This document shows positions 7,271 through 14,064 of a stretch of 15,539 nt of DNA, one piece after another. The notes below the pieces were generated by a model, which made no database searches, was not told where the DNA came from, and saw only the letters and a list, made by a program, of their open reading frames with translations. The stretch's first letter is position 1; every line of letters begins with the position of its first letter. Source of the stretch: DATCLA01 sp036564195 (GTDB lineage: Bacteria > Bacillota > UBA4882 > UBA8346); contig DATCLA010000096.1 in the NCBI GenBank assembly GCA_036564195.1, positions 1 through 15,539 on the forward strand, given 5' to 3'. Position numbers and translations under genes: made by a program.

Positions 7271-8260
7271 ATGTTGGAGAAAGTAATCAGCATTTTAAAA
7301 GAATATTCCGGCAGCTATGTCTCGGGCGAAACCTTGGCGGAACTTTCCGGGATTACCAGGGCGGCAATTTGGAAACAAATCAACCAGTTGCGGGAGATGG
7401 GATATGAGATCGAGTCTTCATCCCGAAAGGGATATCGTTTATTAAAAACGCCCGATTTGCATCCTTTTGAGATCATAGAGGGTTTAACTACCCAACAGTT
7501 TGGGAGGGAGATTTTTTTCCAAACTGAAGTCGACTCCACGAACCGGTGGGCCAAGCGATTGGCTGCGGAGGGAGCGGCCGAAGGAACCTTAGTGTTGACC
7601 GAAGCTCAAACTCAAGGCAGGGGGCGCCTCGGGCGCAGCTGGGCTTCAGCTCCGGGTAAGGGACTTTGGTTTAGCGTAATTTTAAGGCCGAAGATCAACT
7701 CCGCCGAACTGGCAGGTATGACTATACTTACGGCAGTTAGCATGGCTAAAGCTATTAAAGACGTTACCGGAATTCAGGCATTGATAAAATGGCCTAATGA
7801 TTTGGTTTTTAACGGCCGGAAAATGGCGGGAATTTTAGCTGAAGTTAACGGAGAGGCTGATTTGGTTAATTATTTGATTATCGGGTTGGGATTGAACGTC
7901 AATCATCAGGAAGCCGACTTTCCCGAAGAATTGAGGGAATTAGCCATTTCGCTGCGGATGATTAAAGGCTCCGAGTTGTCCCGGAGGTCGATTTTACAAG
8001 AGTTTTTAAGGATTTTTGAAGAGAATTATCATGCTTTATCAGCTAACGGTCTCGCGGAGATCATTAGTTATGCCAAGTTACATTCGGCGACTTTGGGTAA
8101 GACGGTCCGGATCAATCAAGGTTATAACCGGACTTTGAGCGGAGAAGCAATTGACCTAGATTATGACGGTAGCCTCTGGATTAAAGAGCCGTCCGGAGAA
8201 ATGGTCCATGTTTATGCCGGAGAAATTATGCGAAATACGGAACCGGAAGGTGAGAAGTAG
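7271..8260 (+). CDS. birA: Bifunctional biotin--[acetyl-CoA-carboxylase] ligase and biotin operon repressor
   Basis: Makes biotinyl-5'-AMP and transfers biotin to carboxylase BCCP domains. This class II form also represses biotin genes. The 329-aa protein has an N-terminal winged helix-turn-helix (about 1-60: SGETLAELSGITRAAIWKQI, then SSRKGYRL as the wing). The catalytic domain carries GRGRLGRSW (116-124), KWPND (173-177) and GRKMAGILAE (182-191). An SH3-like C-terminal domain follows (about 275-329). GTG codons at 7262 and 7268 are possible starts. GGCGGTGA, however, is spaced for the ATG at 7271. The BirA box in its own promoter supports a regulatory role. It is followed 4 nt later by bioY. 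Confidence 0.95.
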   Translation: MLEKVISILKEYSGSYVSGETLAELSGITRAAIWKQINQLREMGYEIESSSRKGYRLLKTPDLHPFEIIEGLTTQQFGREIFFQTEVDSTNRWAKRLAAEGAAEGTLVLTEAQTQGRGRLGRSWASAPGKGLWFSVILRPKINSAELAGMTILTAVSMAKAIKDVTGIQALIKWPNDLVFNGRKMAGILAEVNGEADLVNYLIIGLGLNVNHQEADFPEELRELAISLRMIKGSELSRRSILQEFLRIFEENYHALSANGLAEIISYAKLHSATLGKTVRINQGYNRTLSGEAIDLDYDGSLWIKEPSGEMVHVYAGEIMRNTEPEGEK

Positions 8261-8264
8261 AAAA

Positions 8265-8834
8265 ATGAGTACGGGAGAGAGAATATTTGAGTTGGTGTTA
8301 AGTTCATTGATGATCGCTTTAATCGTGATCAGCGCCCGGTTGAGCCTGGCAATTGGGCCAATCCCTGTTACCATGCAGACACTGGCGGTGATTTTGAGTG
8401 GCTTGTTACTAGGGCCCAGGAGAGGCTGGTTGGCTCCGGCATTGTATCTTTTAATGGGGTTAATCGGTTTTCCGGTTTTTTCAGGTGGCGGCGGCATCGG
8501 TTACCTGATCAAGCCGACTTTTGGATTTTTACTGGGGTTCATCCCTGCCGCTTATGTTGCGGGTTTTCTTTACTATCGAAAATGGTTTAAACGGGATTTC
8601 GTCAATGTGATCATCGCGTCACTGGTTGGGATAGCCATCATCTATTTGTTTGGCTTCGGATATATTCCTTGCGCCAGTTTTCTATTCGGGTCTAAGTTAG
8701 CTGTTTTGGCCGTAATTTTACCGGGTTTGCCATTAATGTTAATCGGTGAATGCTTAAAAATTACCGGCTTAACGATGGTAGTTCCAATATTAAGCCGGGA
8801 ATTGGAAAAAGCCCGTCAACCATTTAAAAGGTGA
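8265..8834 (+). CDS. bioY: Biotin transporter substrate-binding component BioY (ECF S component)
   Basis: Integral membrane S component that captures biotin for uptake. The 189-aa protein is mostly hydrophobic with about six membrane segments. It shows the BioY core IPVTMQTLAVILSGLLLGPRRG (about 32-53), a YLLMGLIGFPVFSGGGG stretch (about 61-77) and KPTFGFLLGF (about 83-92). A C-terminal IGECLKI stands where many BioYs have GD-K. I start it at 8265, preceded by GAAGGTGAG and just after the birA stop. The open frame extends further back, but only into birA. No EcfA/EcfT genes are in the window, so it either uses a shared ECF module or works alone. It is co-transcribed with birA and hence probably under BirA control. 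Confidence 0.94.
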   Translation: MSTGERIFELVLSSLMIALIVISARLSLAIGPIPVTMQTLAVILSGLLLGPRRGWLAPALYLLMGLIGFPVFSGGGGIGYLIKPTFGFLLGFIPAAYVAGFLYYRKWFKRDFVNVIIASLVGIAIIYLFGFGYIPCASFLFGSKLAVLAVILPGLPLMLIGECLKITGLTMVVPILSRELEKARQPFKR

Positions 8835-8843
8835 AAGAAAAAG

Positions 8844-10184
8844 TTAAAACTTACGCCAGCATTCTACCGTCCAACTCTGGGCGGTAGTTTCGATATTTTT
8901 TGAAGCCGAAAATTTCACCGACCAAGCGTCGTTGAAACGATAAGCCGATGAAAGACCGACATTAGCGGATTTGGTATCCCACAGATCGACGCCGAAAGAT
9001 AACTTTGAGGTGGGGAGATAATCGAGTCCCAGGCCGACTTCGTTACGGTATAGGCCAAACCGGCCGAAGGTATTGGGGGCTGCGACTCCCCATTGAAAAG
9101 AAGTTAAGTTTTCAGACCCGATATCCTCTACTCCAATTAGTAACTTATTCTTTTTATTTAAATTCACATCCATCCGGTAATTGACAATCAACCCCGTTTC
9201 ATCTTGATGACCGGCACCGACATTATTTTCAATCTTGAAATCTTCTAAAGCGCTCGCGTATTTAGCTAATTTACCCGCTGCGTCAAGGACGGCCTTAAGG
9301 TTTTGTTTGGTTTGGGACGGGTCCCCTTCGTCGGAGTTCAACCCTTCAAGGGCATGGTTGATATTTTCCACAGCTTTATTGATACTTTGTAAAGTTTGCC
9401 GGGCATCCTGAAGCAACAATTCTACCTCGGGACTGTTATCTGCCATCATTGCGGTGAATTTGTCCAGGTTCTCGGCTATTTTTTCCACATTAGCCAGGGT
9501 CCTTTGGAGTTCGGAAGCAGTATTTCCGTTAGCATCGATCTGCGTCAAAAAGCGGTTAGCGGTGATACTGGCTTGGGCCAATTCCGAAGCGGCCAGTGTC
9601 AGATTCTGAATTAATTGTTGGATTTCAGGGCCGCCGGATAACTTGTCAAGATTGGCGGTGATCCGATCGATTCTGGCGATGGAGTTGTTTAAATAGTTAA
9701 TCGATTGCTCATTAATCAATAGTTTGACTGAGTCGGCAATCTCTCTGATCGAGTCGATTACTCCAGAGGCAGTCTCAAAAAATTGGTCCATGGAATAAGG
9801 GCTTTGGCCTTTAATCCGGTTGCCCGGTACTTCGGTTTCTCCGGATTTAACTCTGATAAGATCCAGATATTTGTCGCCGACAACCCCGGCACTGGCGATT
9901 ACCGCTCTGGTGTTACGGGGGATGGTATACTGAGGGCGAATGCGCATGACTACTATGACTTGATAGTCTTCAAAATAGACCCGGCTGATTCTGCCAACAT
10001 CGACGCCTTGCAATTTGACAGGCGCTCCCGGGCGTAGATCTTCGATTCGTTCAAAAACGGCTTCCAATTCATAGCCTCTTTGGAAGAGATTAGAACCATT
10101 CAACCAATAAAAGATACCGAATAATATAAAAAGAGCGGTCAAAGAAAAAAGTCCCACTTTGGTTTCAGGACTATTGAGTTGCAT
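8844..10184 (-). CDS. mlaD: MlaD-like MCE-domain protein with long coiled coil and C-terminal beta-barrel domain
   Basis: Lipid-shuttle component of an Mla transport system. Residues 11-28 form a single N-terminal membrane anchor. An MCE domain follows (about 38-115: FERIEDLRPGAPVKLQGVDV, ending YLDLI at 106-110). Next is a long helical, probably coiled-coil or needle-like segment rich in Asn, Ala and Leu (about 132-318). The last 118 residues (about 328-446) read as about eight amphipathic beta strands with Gly and aromatic residues, ending in a terminal Phe typical of outer-membrane barrels. At 446 aa it is far longer than E. coli MlaD (about 183 aa). A comparable barrel-ended MlaD has been reported in the diderm Firmicute Veillonella parvula. 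AGGAGGAT precedes the ATG. It is the last gene of mlaE-mlaF-mlaD and converges on bioY with only 9 nt between stops. Confidence 0.9.
   Translation of the reverse strand: MQLNSPETKVGLFSLTALFILFGIFYWLNGSNLFQRGYELEAVFERIEDLRPGAPVKLQGVDVGRISRVYFEDYQVIVVMRIRPQYTIPRNTRAVIASAGVVGDKYLDLIRVKSGETEVPGNRIKGQSPYSMDQFFETASGVIDSIREIADSVKLLINEQSINYLNNSIARIDRITANLDKLSGGPEIQQLIQNLTLAASELAQASITANRFLTQIDANGNTASELQRTLANVEKIAENLDKFTAMMADNSPEVELLLQDARQTLQSINKAVENINHALEGLNSDEGDPSQTKQNLKAVLDAAGKLAKYASALEDFKIENNVGAGHQDETGLIVNYRMDVNLNKKNKLLIGVEDIGSENLTSFQWGVAAPNTFGRFGLYRNEVGLGLDYLPTSKLSFGVDLWDTKSANVGLSSAYRFNDAWSVKFSASKNIETTAQSWTVECWRKF
8864..8901 (+). terminator. Intrinsic terminator for bioY lying inside the 3' end of mlaD
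   Basis: CTACCGTCC (8864-8872) pairs with GGGCGGTAG (8879-8887) over nine pairs, one of them a T·G wobble, around AACTCT. TTTCGATATTTTTT follows. The T-rich side is on the plus strand only, so it should stop birA-bioY transcripts. It starts 30 nt after the bioY stop, within sequence that encodes the last MlaD strands on the other strand. Confidence 0.65.
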
Positions 10185-10208
10185 CGGGATCCTCCTACTC
10201 GTTAGGGC

Positions 10209-10949
10209 CTAAACGACCAACTGGAAATTTTTTAAAAATTCTTTCATTAGAGGGTGTTCAGCGTGTTTTAAGTCAGCCCTTTCTTTTACCTCAACTAATT
10301 TTGCCTCATCAAGCAATCCAACACGATCAGCGACCTTCAGGGCGCTGATAATATCATGAGTGACCACAATGGAAGTAATGCCAAGCCGCTTTTGAAGTTC
10401 GCAAATTAAATCATTGATGGTGTCGGCGATGATCGGGTCTAGACCTGTGGTCGGTTCATCATAAAGGAGAATTGGCGGTTCAAAAGCGATTGCTCTAGCG
10501 ATAGCGGTCCTTTTTTTCATTCCGCCGCTAAGATCGGAAGGCATTTTTTGGGCCACGCTTCGATCCAGCCCTACAATGGATAAAACTTCATAAACCCGTT
10601 CCTTGATTAGGGGTTCAGCCATTTGATCCCGGCGGAGACCGAAGGCCACATTGTCATAAACTGTCATTGAATCGAACAAGGCAGCCGATTGAAAGACCAT
10701 TCCCATTTTGCGCCGGAGCAGTTGCCAATCCTTTTTTGAAAGTAAAGCGGTATTGGTCCCGTCAATTTCAATCCAACCGGCAGTGGGCTTAATTAGTCCC
10801 ATAATTAGCCGGAGCAATGTGCTCTTACCGCAACCGCTCGGTCCCATAATCACGAAGGTTTCGCCTTTTTGGAATTCGAGATTGATATCTTCTAAAATTA
10901 CTTGTCCTTCAATCTGATAATGGAGATTAACCAAAGAAATTATGGACAT
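10209..10949 (-). CDS. mlaF: Mla-type ABC transporter ATP-binding protein
   Basis: Cytoplasmic ATPase that drives the MlaE permease. The 246-aa protein has Walker A GPSGCGKST (36-44), Q-loop Q87 (VFQSAALFDSMTV), signature LSGGM (140-144), Walker B LLYDEP (161-166), D-loop TGLDP (168-172) and switch H198 (VVTHD). The FQSAALFDSMTV block and the ABC signature LSGGMKKR are characteristic of the MlaF/Ttg2A group rather than of general importers. TAGGAGCGG, overlapping the mlaE stop, serves as ribosome binding site. It lies 9 nt after mlaE and 24 nt before mlaD. Confidence 0.95.
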   Translation of the reverse strand: MSIISLVNLHYQIEGQVILEDINLEFQKGETFVIMGPSGCGKSTLLRLIMGLIKPTAGWIEIDGTNTALLSKKDWQLLRRKMGMVFQSAALFDSMTVYDNVAFGLRRDQMAEPLIKERVYEVLSIVGLDRSVAQKMPSDLSGGMKKRTAIARAIAFEPPILLYDEPTTGLDPIIADTINDLICELQKRLGITSIVVTHDIISALKVADRVGLLDEAKLVEVKERADLKHAEHPLMKEFLKNFQLVV

Positions 10950-10958
10950 TTTCCGCTC

Positions 10959-11759
10959 CTATAAATTATAGAGAAACATGGACAAAAAATAATTAGCAAT
11001 AAAGATAATAATCGTCGCCGTTACCACGGCATCGGTGGTTGACTTACCGACGCCTACCGCTCCGTTTTCAGTGTTCAAGCCTTTATAGGTTCCGACCCCG
11101 GCAATGATTAAGCCAAAAAAGAAGGCCTTGATCAAACCGCCGATAAAATCCCAGAAAGTTACGAAAGTTAAGATCCCGTCCGCAAAATCAGCCGGAGGGA
11201 TACTGGCGTAATAAACGGCTACGACGATTCCGCCGACAATTCCGATTAAATCGGCGAAGATTACTAAGATAGGAAGCATTAATCCCGCAGCCAAAATGCG
11301 CGGCGCAACTAGATAGTCGATTGGGTCAGTGGAGAGGGTCTCCAAAGCCTCGACTTGCTCGGTAACTTTCATTGAACCGATCTCCGCCGCGATCGATGAA
11401 CCGACACGGCCTGCCACTACAACTCCAGTTAAGACTGGGGCTAATTCACGGGCGAAGGCCATAGTTAGTGCTTGCCCTAATTGGTTAGTCAATCCAAAAG
11501 TGGCGAAAATCTTAGCGATTTGCAAGGAAAAAACCATCCCGGTGAAGAGTGAGATTATTAAGACAATCGGTAAAGAATGGATCCCGATTAGTTCCATTTG
11601 GAGGATGGTGTTTTTCCAATAGATTGTTTTAGAGACAACCGCCATCAGACTTTTGAGATAAATATCAACAAATTCACCCAAATAATATAGTCCGCTAAAA
11701 ATAGATTCGCCAAGTTTAGCAAGGGGATTAGCTTGACGGACTTTTTTGGATCGAGACAT
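10959..11759 (-). CDS. mlaE: MlaE-family permease of the lipid ABC transporter
   Basis: Inner-membrane permease that moves phospholipid to or from MlaD. The 266-aa protein has an N-terminal interfacial stretch and about five membrane segments. The MlaE signature AGRVGSSIAAEIGSMKVTEQ is at 116-135, with the coupling-loop Glu at about 126. A second conserved block, GAVGVGKSTTDAVV, is at 233-246. AAGGA lies about 9 nt before the ATG. First gene of mlaE-mlaF-mlaD. MlaA, MlaB and MlaC are absent from the window, which fits the reduced Mla arrangement described in diderm Firmicutes, where a long MlaD may bridge the envelope itself. Confidence 0.95.
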   Translation of the reverse strand: MSRSKKVRQANPLAKLGESIFSGLYYLGEFVDIYLKSLMAVVSKTIYWKNTILQMELIGIHSLPIVLIISLFTGMVFSLQIAKIFATFGLTNQLGQALTMAFARELAPVLTGVVVAGRVGSSIAAEIGSMKVTEQVEALETLSTDPIDYLVAPRILAAGLMLPILVIFADLIGIVGGIVVAVYYASIPPADFADGILTFVTFWDFIGGLIKAFFFGLIIAGVGTYKGLNTENGAVGVGKSTTDAVVTATIIIFIANYFLSMFLYNL

Positions 11760-11839
11760 TTTTTAGTCCTTTGCGAAATTTAATAGAAAGATTAATAAAA
11801 GACTGTTCTGCAACTCCCTAAATAATTCCTGCCGCAATC

Positions 11840-11867
11840 ATGGTATATTTGCTGTAAAAAATGTCAA
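11840..11867 (-). promoter_or_regulatory. Probable promoter of mlaE-mlaF-mlaD
   Basis: On the minus strand there is a perfect TTGACA (plus 11862-11867), a 16-nt spacer, and TACCAT (plus 11840-11845), which keeps the key T, A and final T of the -10. The predicted leader is about 75 nt. The -10 is imperfect, so the call is moderate. Confidence 0.45.
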
Positions 11868-11977
11868 TCTTAGACTAAAAGAGGAATTTCTGCACTTAGA
11901 GTCATTGGATTCTAAAATCAAAAATTTGTCTTTCATTTTAATAAGGCTGCTAACCTTCAATTAATGGAGTTGGTGGA

Positions 11978-12187
11978 ATGGGAGTAAATAGGCTAAAAGT
12001 TTTATCCGGACCTAAAAAAAAACAAATTGAAATTTTAAGGCATGCTTTGTTTGGCAAATCGGCAGGAGTAAGGATGCAAGCTTTATTATTACTCACCAAA
12101 TGTGAAATAATTGATGGTGGTTGGTTATTGGAGGCGGCGCTTAAATATGAGAATTTGTCTGTAAACAGCAAGAATTTCTTTGATTGA
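11978..12187 (+). CDS. Small uncharacterised protein, possible HEAT-like helical repeat
   Basis: A 69-aa ORF I do not recognise. The N-terminal half is basic (SGPKKKQIEILRHALF). The middle (GKSAGVRMQALLLLTKC) resembles one helix of a HEAT or armadillo repeat, followed by a second helix (GGWLLEAALKY). No signal peptide or membrane segment is seen. The Shine-Dalgarno is weak (TGGAG about 11 nt upstream). In its favour, it sits alone between divergent mlaE and a good hairpin terminator at 12223, and its codon use looks like its neighbours. It could also be the remnant of a longer helical-repeat protein. Confidence 0.5.
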   Translation: MGVNRLKVLSGPKKKQIEILRHALFGKSAGVRMQALLLLTKCEIIDGGWLLEAALKYENLSVNSKNFFD

Positions 12188-12222
12188 TGTTGAGTAAATA
12201 TTTATCAAAGACCATAAAATAT

Positions 12223-12249
12223 AGCCATGGCTTAATACCATGGCTTTTT
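12223..12249. terminator. Hairpin terminator shared by convergent small genes
   Basis: AGCCATGG (12223-12230) pairs perfectly with CCATGGCT (12238-12245) around CTTAATA. Five T's (12245-12249) follow on the plus strand. On the minus strand the stem is followed by ATATTTTAT. It should end the 69-aa gene and could also stop transcripts arriving from the right. Confidence 0.75.
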
Positions 12250-12267
12250 GTTGATTGATGGGTCTTT

Positions 12268-12363
12268 TTAGATGTTAGCCTTTTTTCGACGCCAGATGAG
12301 GATCACGGTCTTCCCTCTTTTTTTGAGATACGGATTAAAGAGGCTCTCGAGAATTTTAAGCAC
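12268..12363 (-). CDS. Possible 31-aa basic peptide
   Basis: A GTG-started ORF on the minus strand, preceded at about 6 nt by AAGGGGGG, a strong ribosome binding site. The peptide starts MLKILESLFNPYLKKRG, continues with a short hydrophobic run (TVILIW) and ends RRKKANI. Composition is protein-like, with an amphipathic helix then a basic tail. It faces the 69-aa gene across the shared hairpin terminator. No homologue is recognised, and no clear promoter was found upstream. It could be a small membrane-active peptide, a degraded gene end, or chance. Confidence 0.33.
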   Translation of the reverse strand: MLKILESLFNPYLKKRGKTVILIWRRKKANI

Positions 12364-12553
12364 CTAAAACCCCCCTTTCCGGGCAGGAAAACTAATTTAT
12401 AATATGAAGGGAGAATATTTCGTGTGCCTTGTTCCCAAATTTCCAAAAGAAAACAACATAATAGGAAGGAAACTCTGAAGGACCGTCGAATGAGATTGGA
12501 AATTAGTGTTTTTGGAAGTTCAACGAAGTAGCTTAATAAAGGGAGGTAATCAA

Positions 12554-12934
12554 ATGTTGCCGAAAGATTTAAAATACACTTCGGAACATGAATGGATTAA
12601 AATCGATGGTGAAAGGGTAGTTGTGGGAATAACCGAGTATGCCCAAGAAGAATTAGGTGATGTGGTATTCGTTGACCTTCCTGGGGTAGGAGAAAAAGTT
12701 AAAATGAAGGAAGCTATGGCGACCATTGAGTCGGTAAAAGCTGTTTCCGAGATTTATGCTCCAATATCCGGAGAGGTCATGGAGGTCAACGATACTTTAG
12801 AACATAGTCCGGAACTGGTCAACCAGGACCCTTATGGGAAGGGTTGGATTGCGGTTATTGAACCGGTAGACACCAAGGAATTTGACGAACTTTTGACCCC
12901 GGATGCTTACGCCGCCTTAATTGGTAAAAAATAA
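12554..12934 (+). CDS. gcvH: Glycine cleavage system H protein
   Basis: Lipoyl carrier protein of the glycine cleavage complex. In Bacillota it is also the hub from which lipoyl groups are passed to other enzymes. The 126-aa protein has YTSEHEWIKIDG (8-19), GITEYAQEELGDVVFVDLP (25-43) and the lipoyl lysine K62 in ESVKAVSEIYAP (59-70). The start at 12554 follows GGGAGGT. The frame is open 16 codons further up, but without a ribosome binding site or family match. No gcvT or gcvP is nearby. Instead it overlaps lipM by one base (TAATG), which points to a role in lipoate assembly. Confidence 0.96.
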   Translation: MLPKDLKYTSEHEWIKIDGERVVVGITEYAQEELGDVVFVDLPGVGEKVKMKEAMATIESVKAVSEIYAPISGEVMEVNDTLEHSPELVNQDPYGKGWIAVIEPVDTKEFDELLTPDAYAALIGKK

Positions 12935-13845
12935 TGATTTGGAGAGTCCTCGATTTCCAGATCGGGGAGCCCGCTTGGAACATGGCGGTTGATGAAGCGA
13001 TCTTCATCAGTTATTTAGAGGGCAAAAGCCCTCCGACGCTAAGGTTTTATGGGTGGTCTCCGCCAACCGTATCCATTGGTTACTTTCAAAACATTGAGCG
13101 TGAAATCGACATCGAACGGCTCAATTTGAAAGGTTATGGTTTGGTTAGGCGGAACACTGGAGGACGGGCGGTTTTACATGATCGCGAACTTACCTATTCG
13201 ATAGTGGCCGGGACCAAGGAAGGTTTGCCCGATAATTTAATGGAATCGTATTTATATATTTCAAAGGCCTTCGCTTATGCTTTCCAAGACTTAGGGATAA
13301 AGGCCGAAATAAATCAAGGGGCTAACAAATATGCTAACTCAGGGGCATGTTTCGAATCCCCTTCTTGGTATGAGATTACGGTCAACGGTAGAAAGCTGAT
13401 GGGAAGCGCCCAATTGAGGCAAAAAACAGCTTTTTTGCAACACGGATCGATTCTCTTGAATTTTTCAGCGGCGGATCTGGGAGCGGTCCTCAATATTCCG
13501 ACCGAATCTTTAAAAACTTTCGTCGAAGCGCTTCGGCGTAAAATCGTTTCTTTGGCAGATCTGGAGGTTGGATTGGGGCCATCGGAATTAGCCTTGAAAA
13601 TTTCCGAAAGTTTCAATACATTGTATGGAATAATTTTTGAACCTGGAGAATTATCCTCATTCGAAACGGAATTAGCCCATTTGTTAGTGACCAATAAATA
13701 TGCTACCGAGGAATGGAATTATCAGCGAGGCAATACCCGTGATCAAAAACGAGTAATCAGGATTCAAGCTGGAGATGGGTGTCATGAAATATTACGTGGG
13801 CGATATTGTAAGGATGCGCAAGGTCCATCCCTGCGGGGGATTTGA
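12934..13845 (+). CDS. lipM: Octanoyl-ACP:protein N-octanoyltransferase, LipM type, with an atypical C-terminal tail
   Basis: Transfers octanoate from ACP to GcvH, the first step of lipoate synthesis in Bacillota. It has the fold of lipoate-protein ligase A: AWNMAVDEA (14-22), RRNTGGRAVLHDRELTYS (72-89), SGACFESPSWYEI (136-148) and GRKLMGSAQLR (152-162). The Cys in ACF (C139) is the catalytic residue of LipM, which favours LipM over ATP-dependent LplA. It has no ribosome binding site of its own. Its ATG overlaps the gcvH stop, so translation is coupled. The family normally ends near the EEWNYQRG block (about 263-270). Here about 33 more residues run into the next gene in another frame, overlapping it by 62 nt. 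A single extra A in the run at 13745-13749 could explain this. Confidence 0.9.
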   Translation: MIWRVLDFQIGEPAWNMAVDEAIFISYLEGKSPPTLRFYGWSPPTVSIGYFQNIEREIDIERLNLKGYGLVRRNTGGRAVLHDRELTYSIVAGTKEGLPDNLMESYLYISKAFAYAFQDLGIKAEINQGANKYANSGACFESPSWYEITVNGRKLMGSAQLRQKTAFLQHGSILLNFSAADLGAVLNIPTESLKTFVEALRRKIVSLADLEVGLGPSELALKISESFNTLYGIIFEPGELSSFETELAHLLVTNKYATEEWNYQRGNTRDQKRVIRIQAGDGCHEILRGRYCKDAQGPSLRGI

Positions 13846-13987
13846 TTGGGAAGTACTCCGAGTCGGAGTGGATTTTAGGATTAAATGCCTGAAGTGCGGC
13901 CGGGTATTGATGTTGCCGCGTCCTAAGTTCGAAAAAGCAGTCAAAACAGTTATCAAATCGATATTTCCGGATTTGATAAATGAATAA
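13784..13987 (+). CDS. DUF951 family protein (YyzM-like), probable zinc-binding
   Basis: A 67-aa protein matching the DUF951 pattern: VGDIVRMRKVHPCGGFDWEV (5-24), VGVDFRIKCLKCGRVLMLPR (27-46) and KFEKAVK (48-54). Cysteines C17, C35 and C38 form a likely zinc site. The molecular function is unknown. Genes of this family commonly sit beside rpsF-ssb-rpsR in Bacillota, as here. I choose the ATG at 13784 because GGAG lies 9 nt upstream. The in-frame ATG at 13775 has no ribosome binding site. The start lies inside the lipM reading frame. Confidence 0.9.
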   Translation: MKYYVGDIVRMRKVHPCGGFDWEVLRVGVDFRIKCLKCGRVLMLPRPKFEKAVKTVIKSIFPDLINE

Positions 13988-14019
13988 TGAATCCGATCAA
14001 GTTCCCGATTTCAACTTAA

Positions 14020-14053
14020 ATACCACTTGAATTTGATGGCAAGAAAGTGGTAT
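14020..14053. promoter_or_regulatory. Perfect 9-nt inverted repeat across the rpsF promoter
   Basis: ATACCACTT (14020-14028) and AAGTGGTAT (14045-14053) are perfect inverted arms 16 nt apart. The left arm reaches the -35 hexamer and the right arm runs into the -10. The geometry suits a dimeric repressor blocking the promoter. No regulator is known to me for this motif. Confidence 0.5.
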
Positions 14054-14056
14054 AAT
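14027..14056 (+). promoter_or_regulatory. Promoter of rpsF-ssb-rpsR
   Basis: TTGAAT (-35, 14027-14032), an 18-nt spacer, and a perfect TATAAT (-10, 14051-14056) preceded by TGG, an extended -10. The predicted start near 14063 falls at the foot of the S6:S18-type leader hairpin. Confidence 0.8.
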
Positions 14057-14064
14057 GCTACAGT

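Larger units (their letters stand above)
12188..12553. other. 366-nt region between the small protein gene and gcvH
   Basis: This holds a bidirectional hairpin (12223-12249), a possible 31-codon ORF on the minus strand (12268-12363), and a CCTCTTT/AAAGAGG inverted repeat (12314-12320 with 12337-12343). There is a TATAAT at 12398-12403 that could be the -10 of the gcvH promoter, though no good -35 stands 16-18 nt before it. From 12404 to 12540 I see only an AT-rich leader ending in the gcvH ribosome binding site. I looked for a glycine riboswitch ahead of gcvH and did not find its conserved core. Confidence 0.5.

Noticed and set aside
8156..8497. 113-codon open frame on the minus strand across birA-bioY
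   Set aside because: Antisense to two well-supported genes and their junction; no start signal.
12364..12553. Glycine riboswitch ahead of gcvH
   Set aside because: The paired aptamer cores and their conserved purine-rich junctions are not present. A few GAAGG-like words occur by chance only.
13314..13694. 126-codon open frame on the minus strand opposite lipM
   Set aside because: Antisense to conserved LipM motifs including the catalytic Cys region, with no recognisable protein features.
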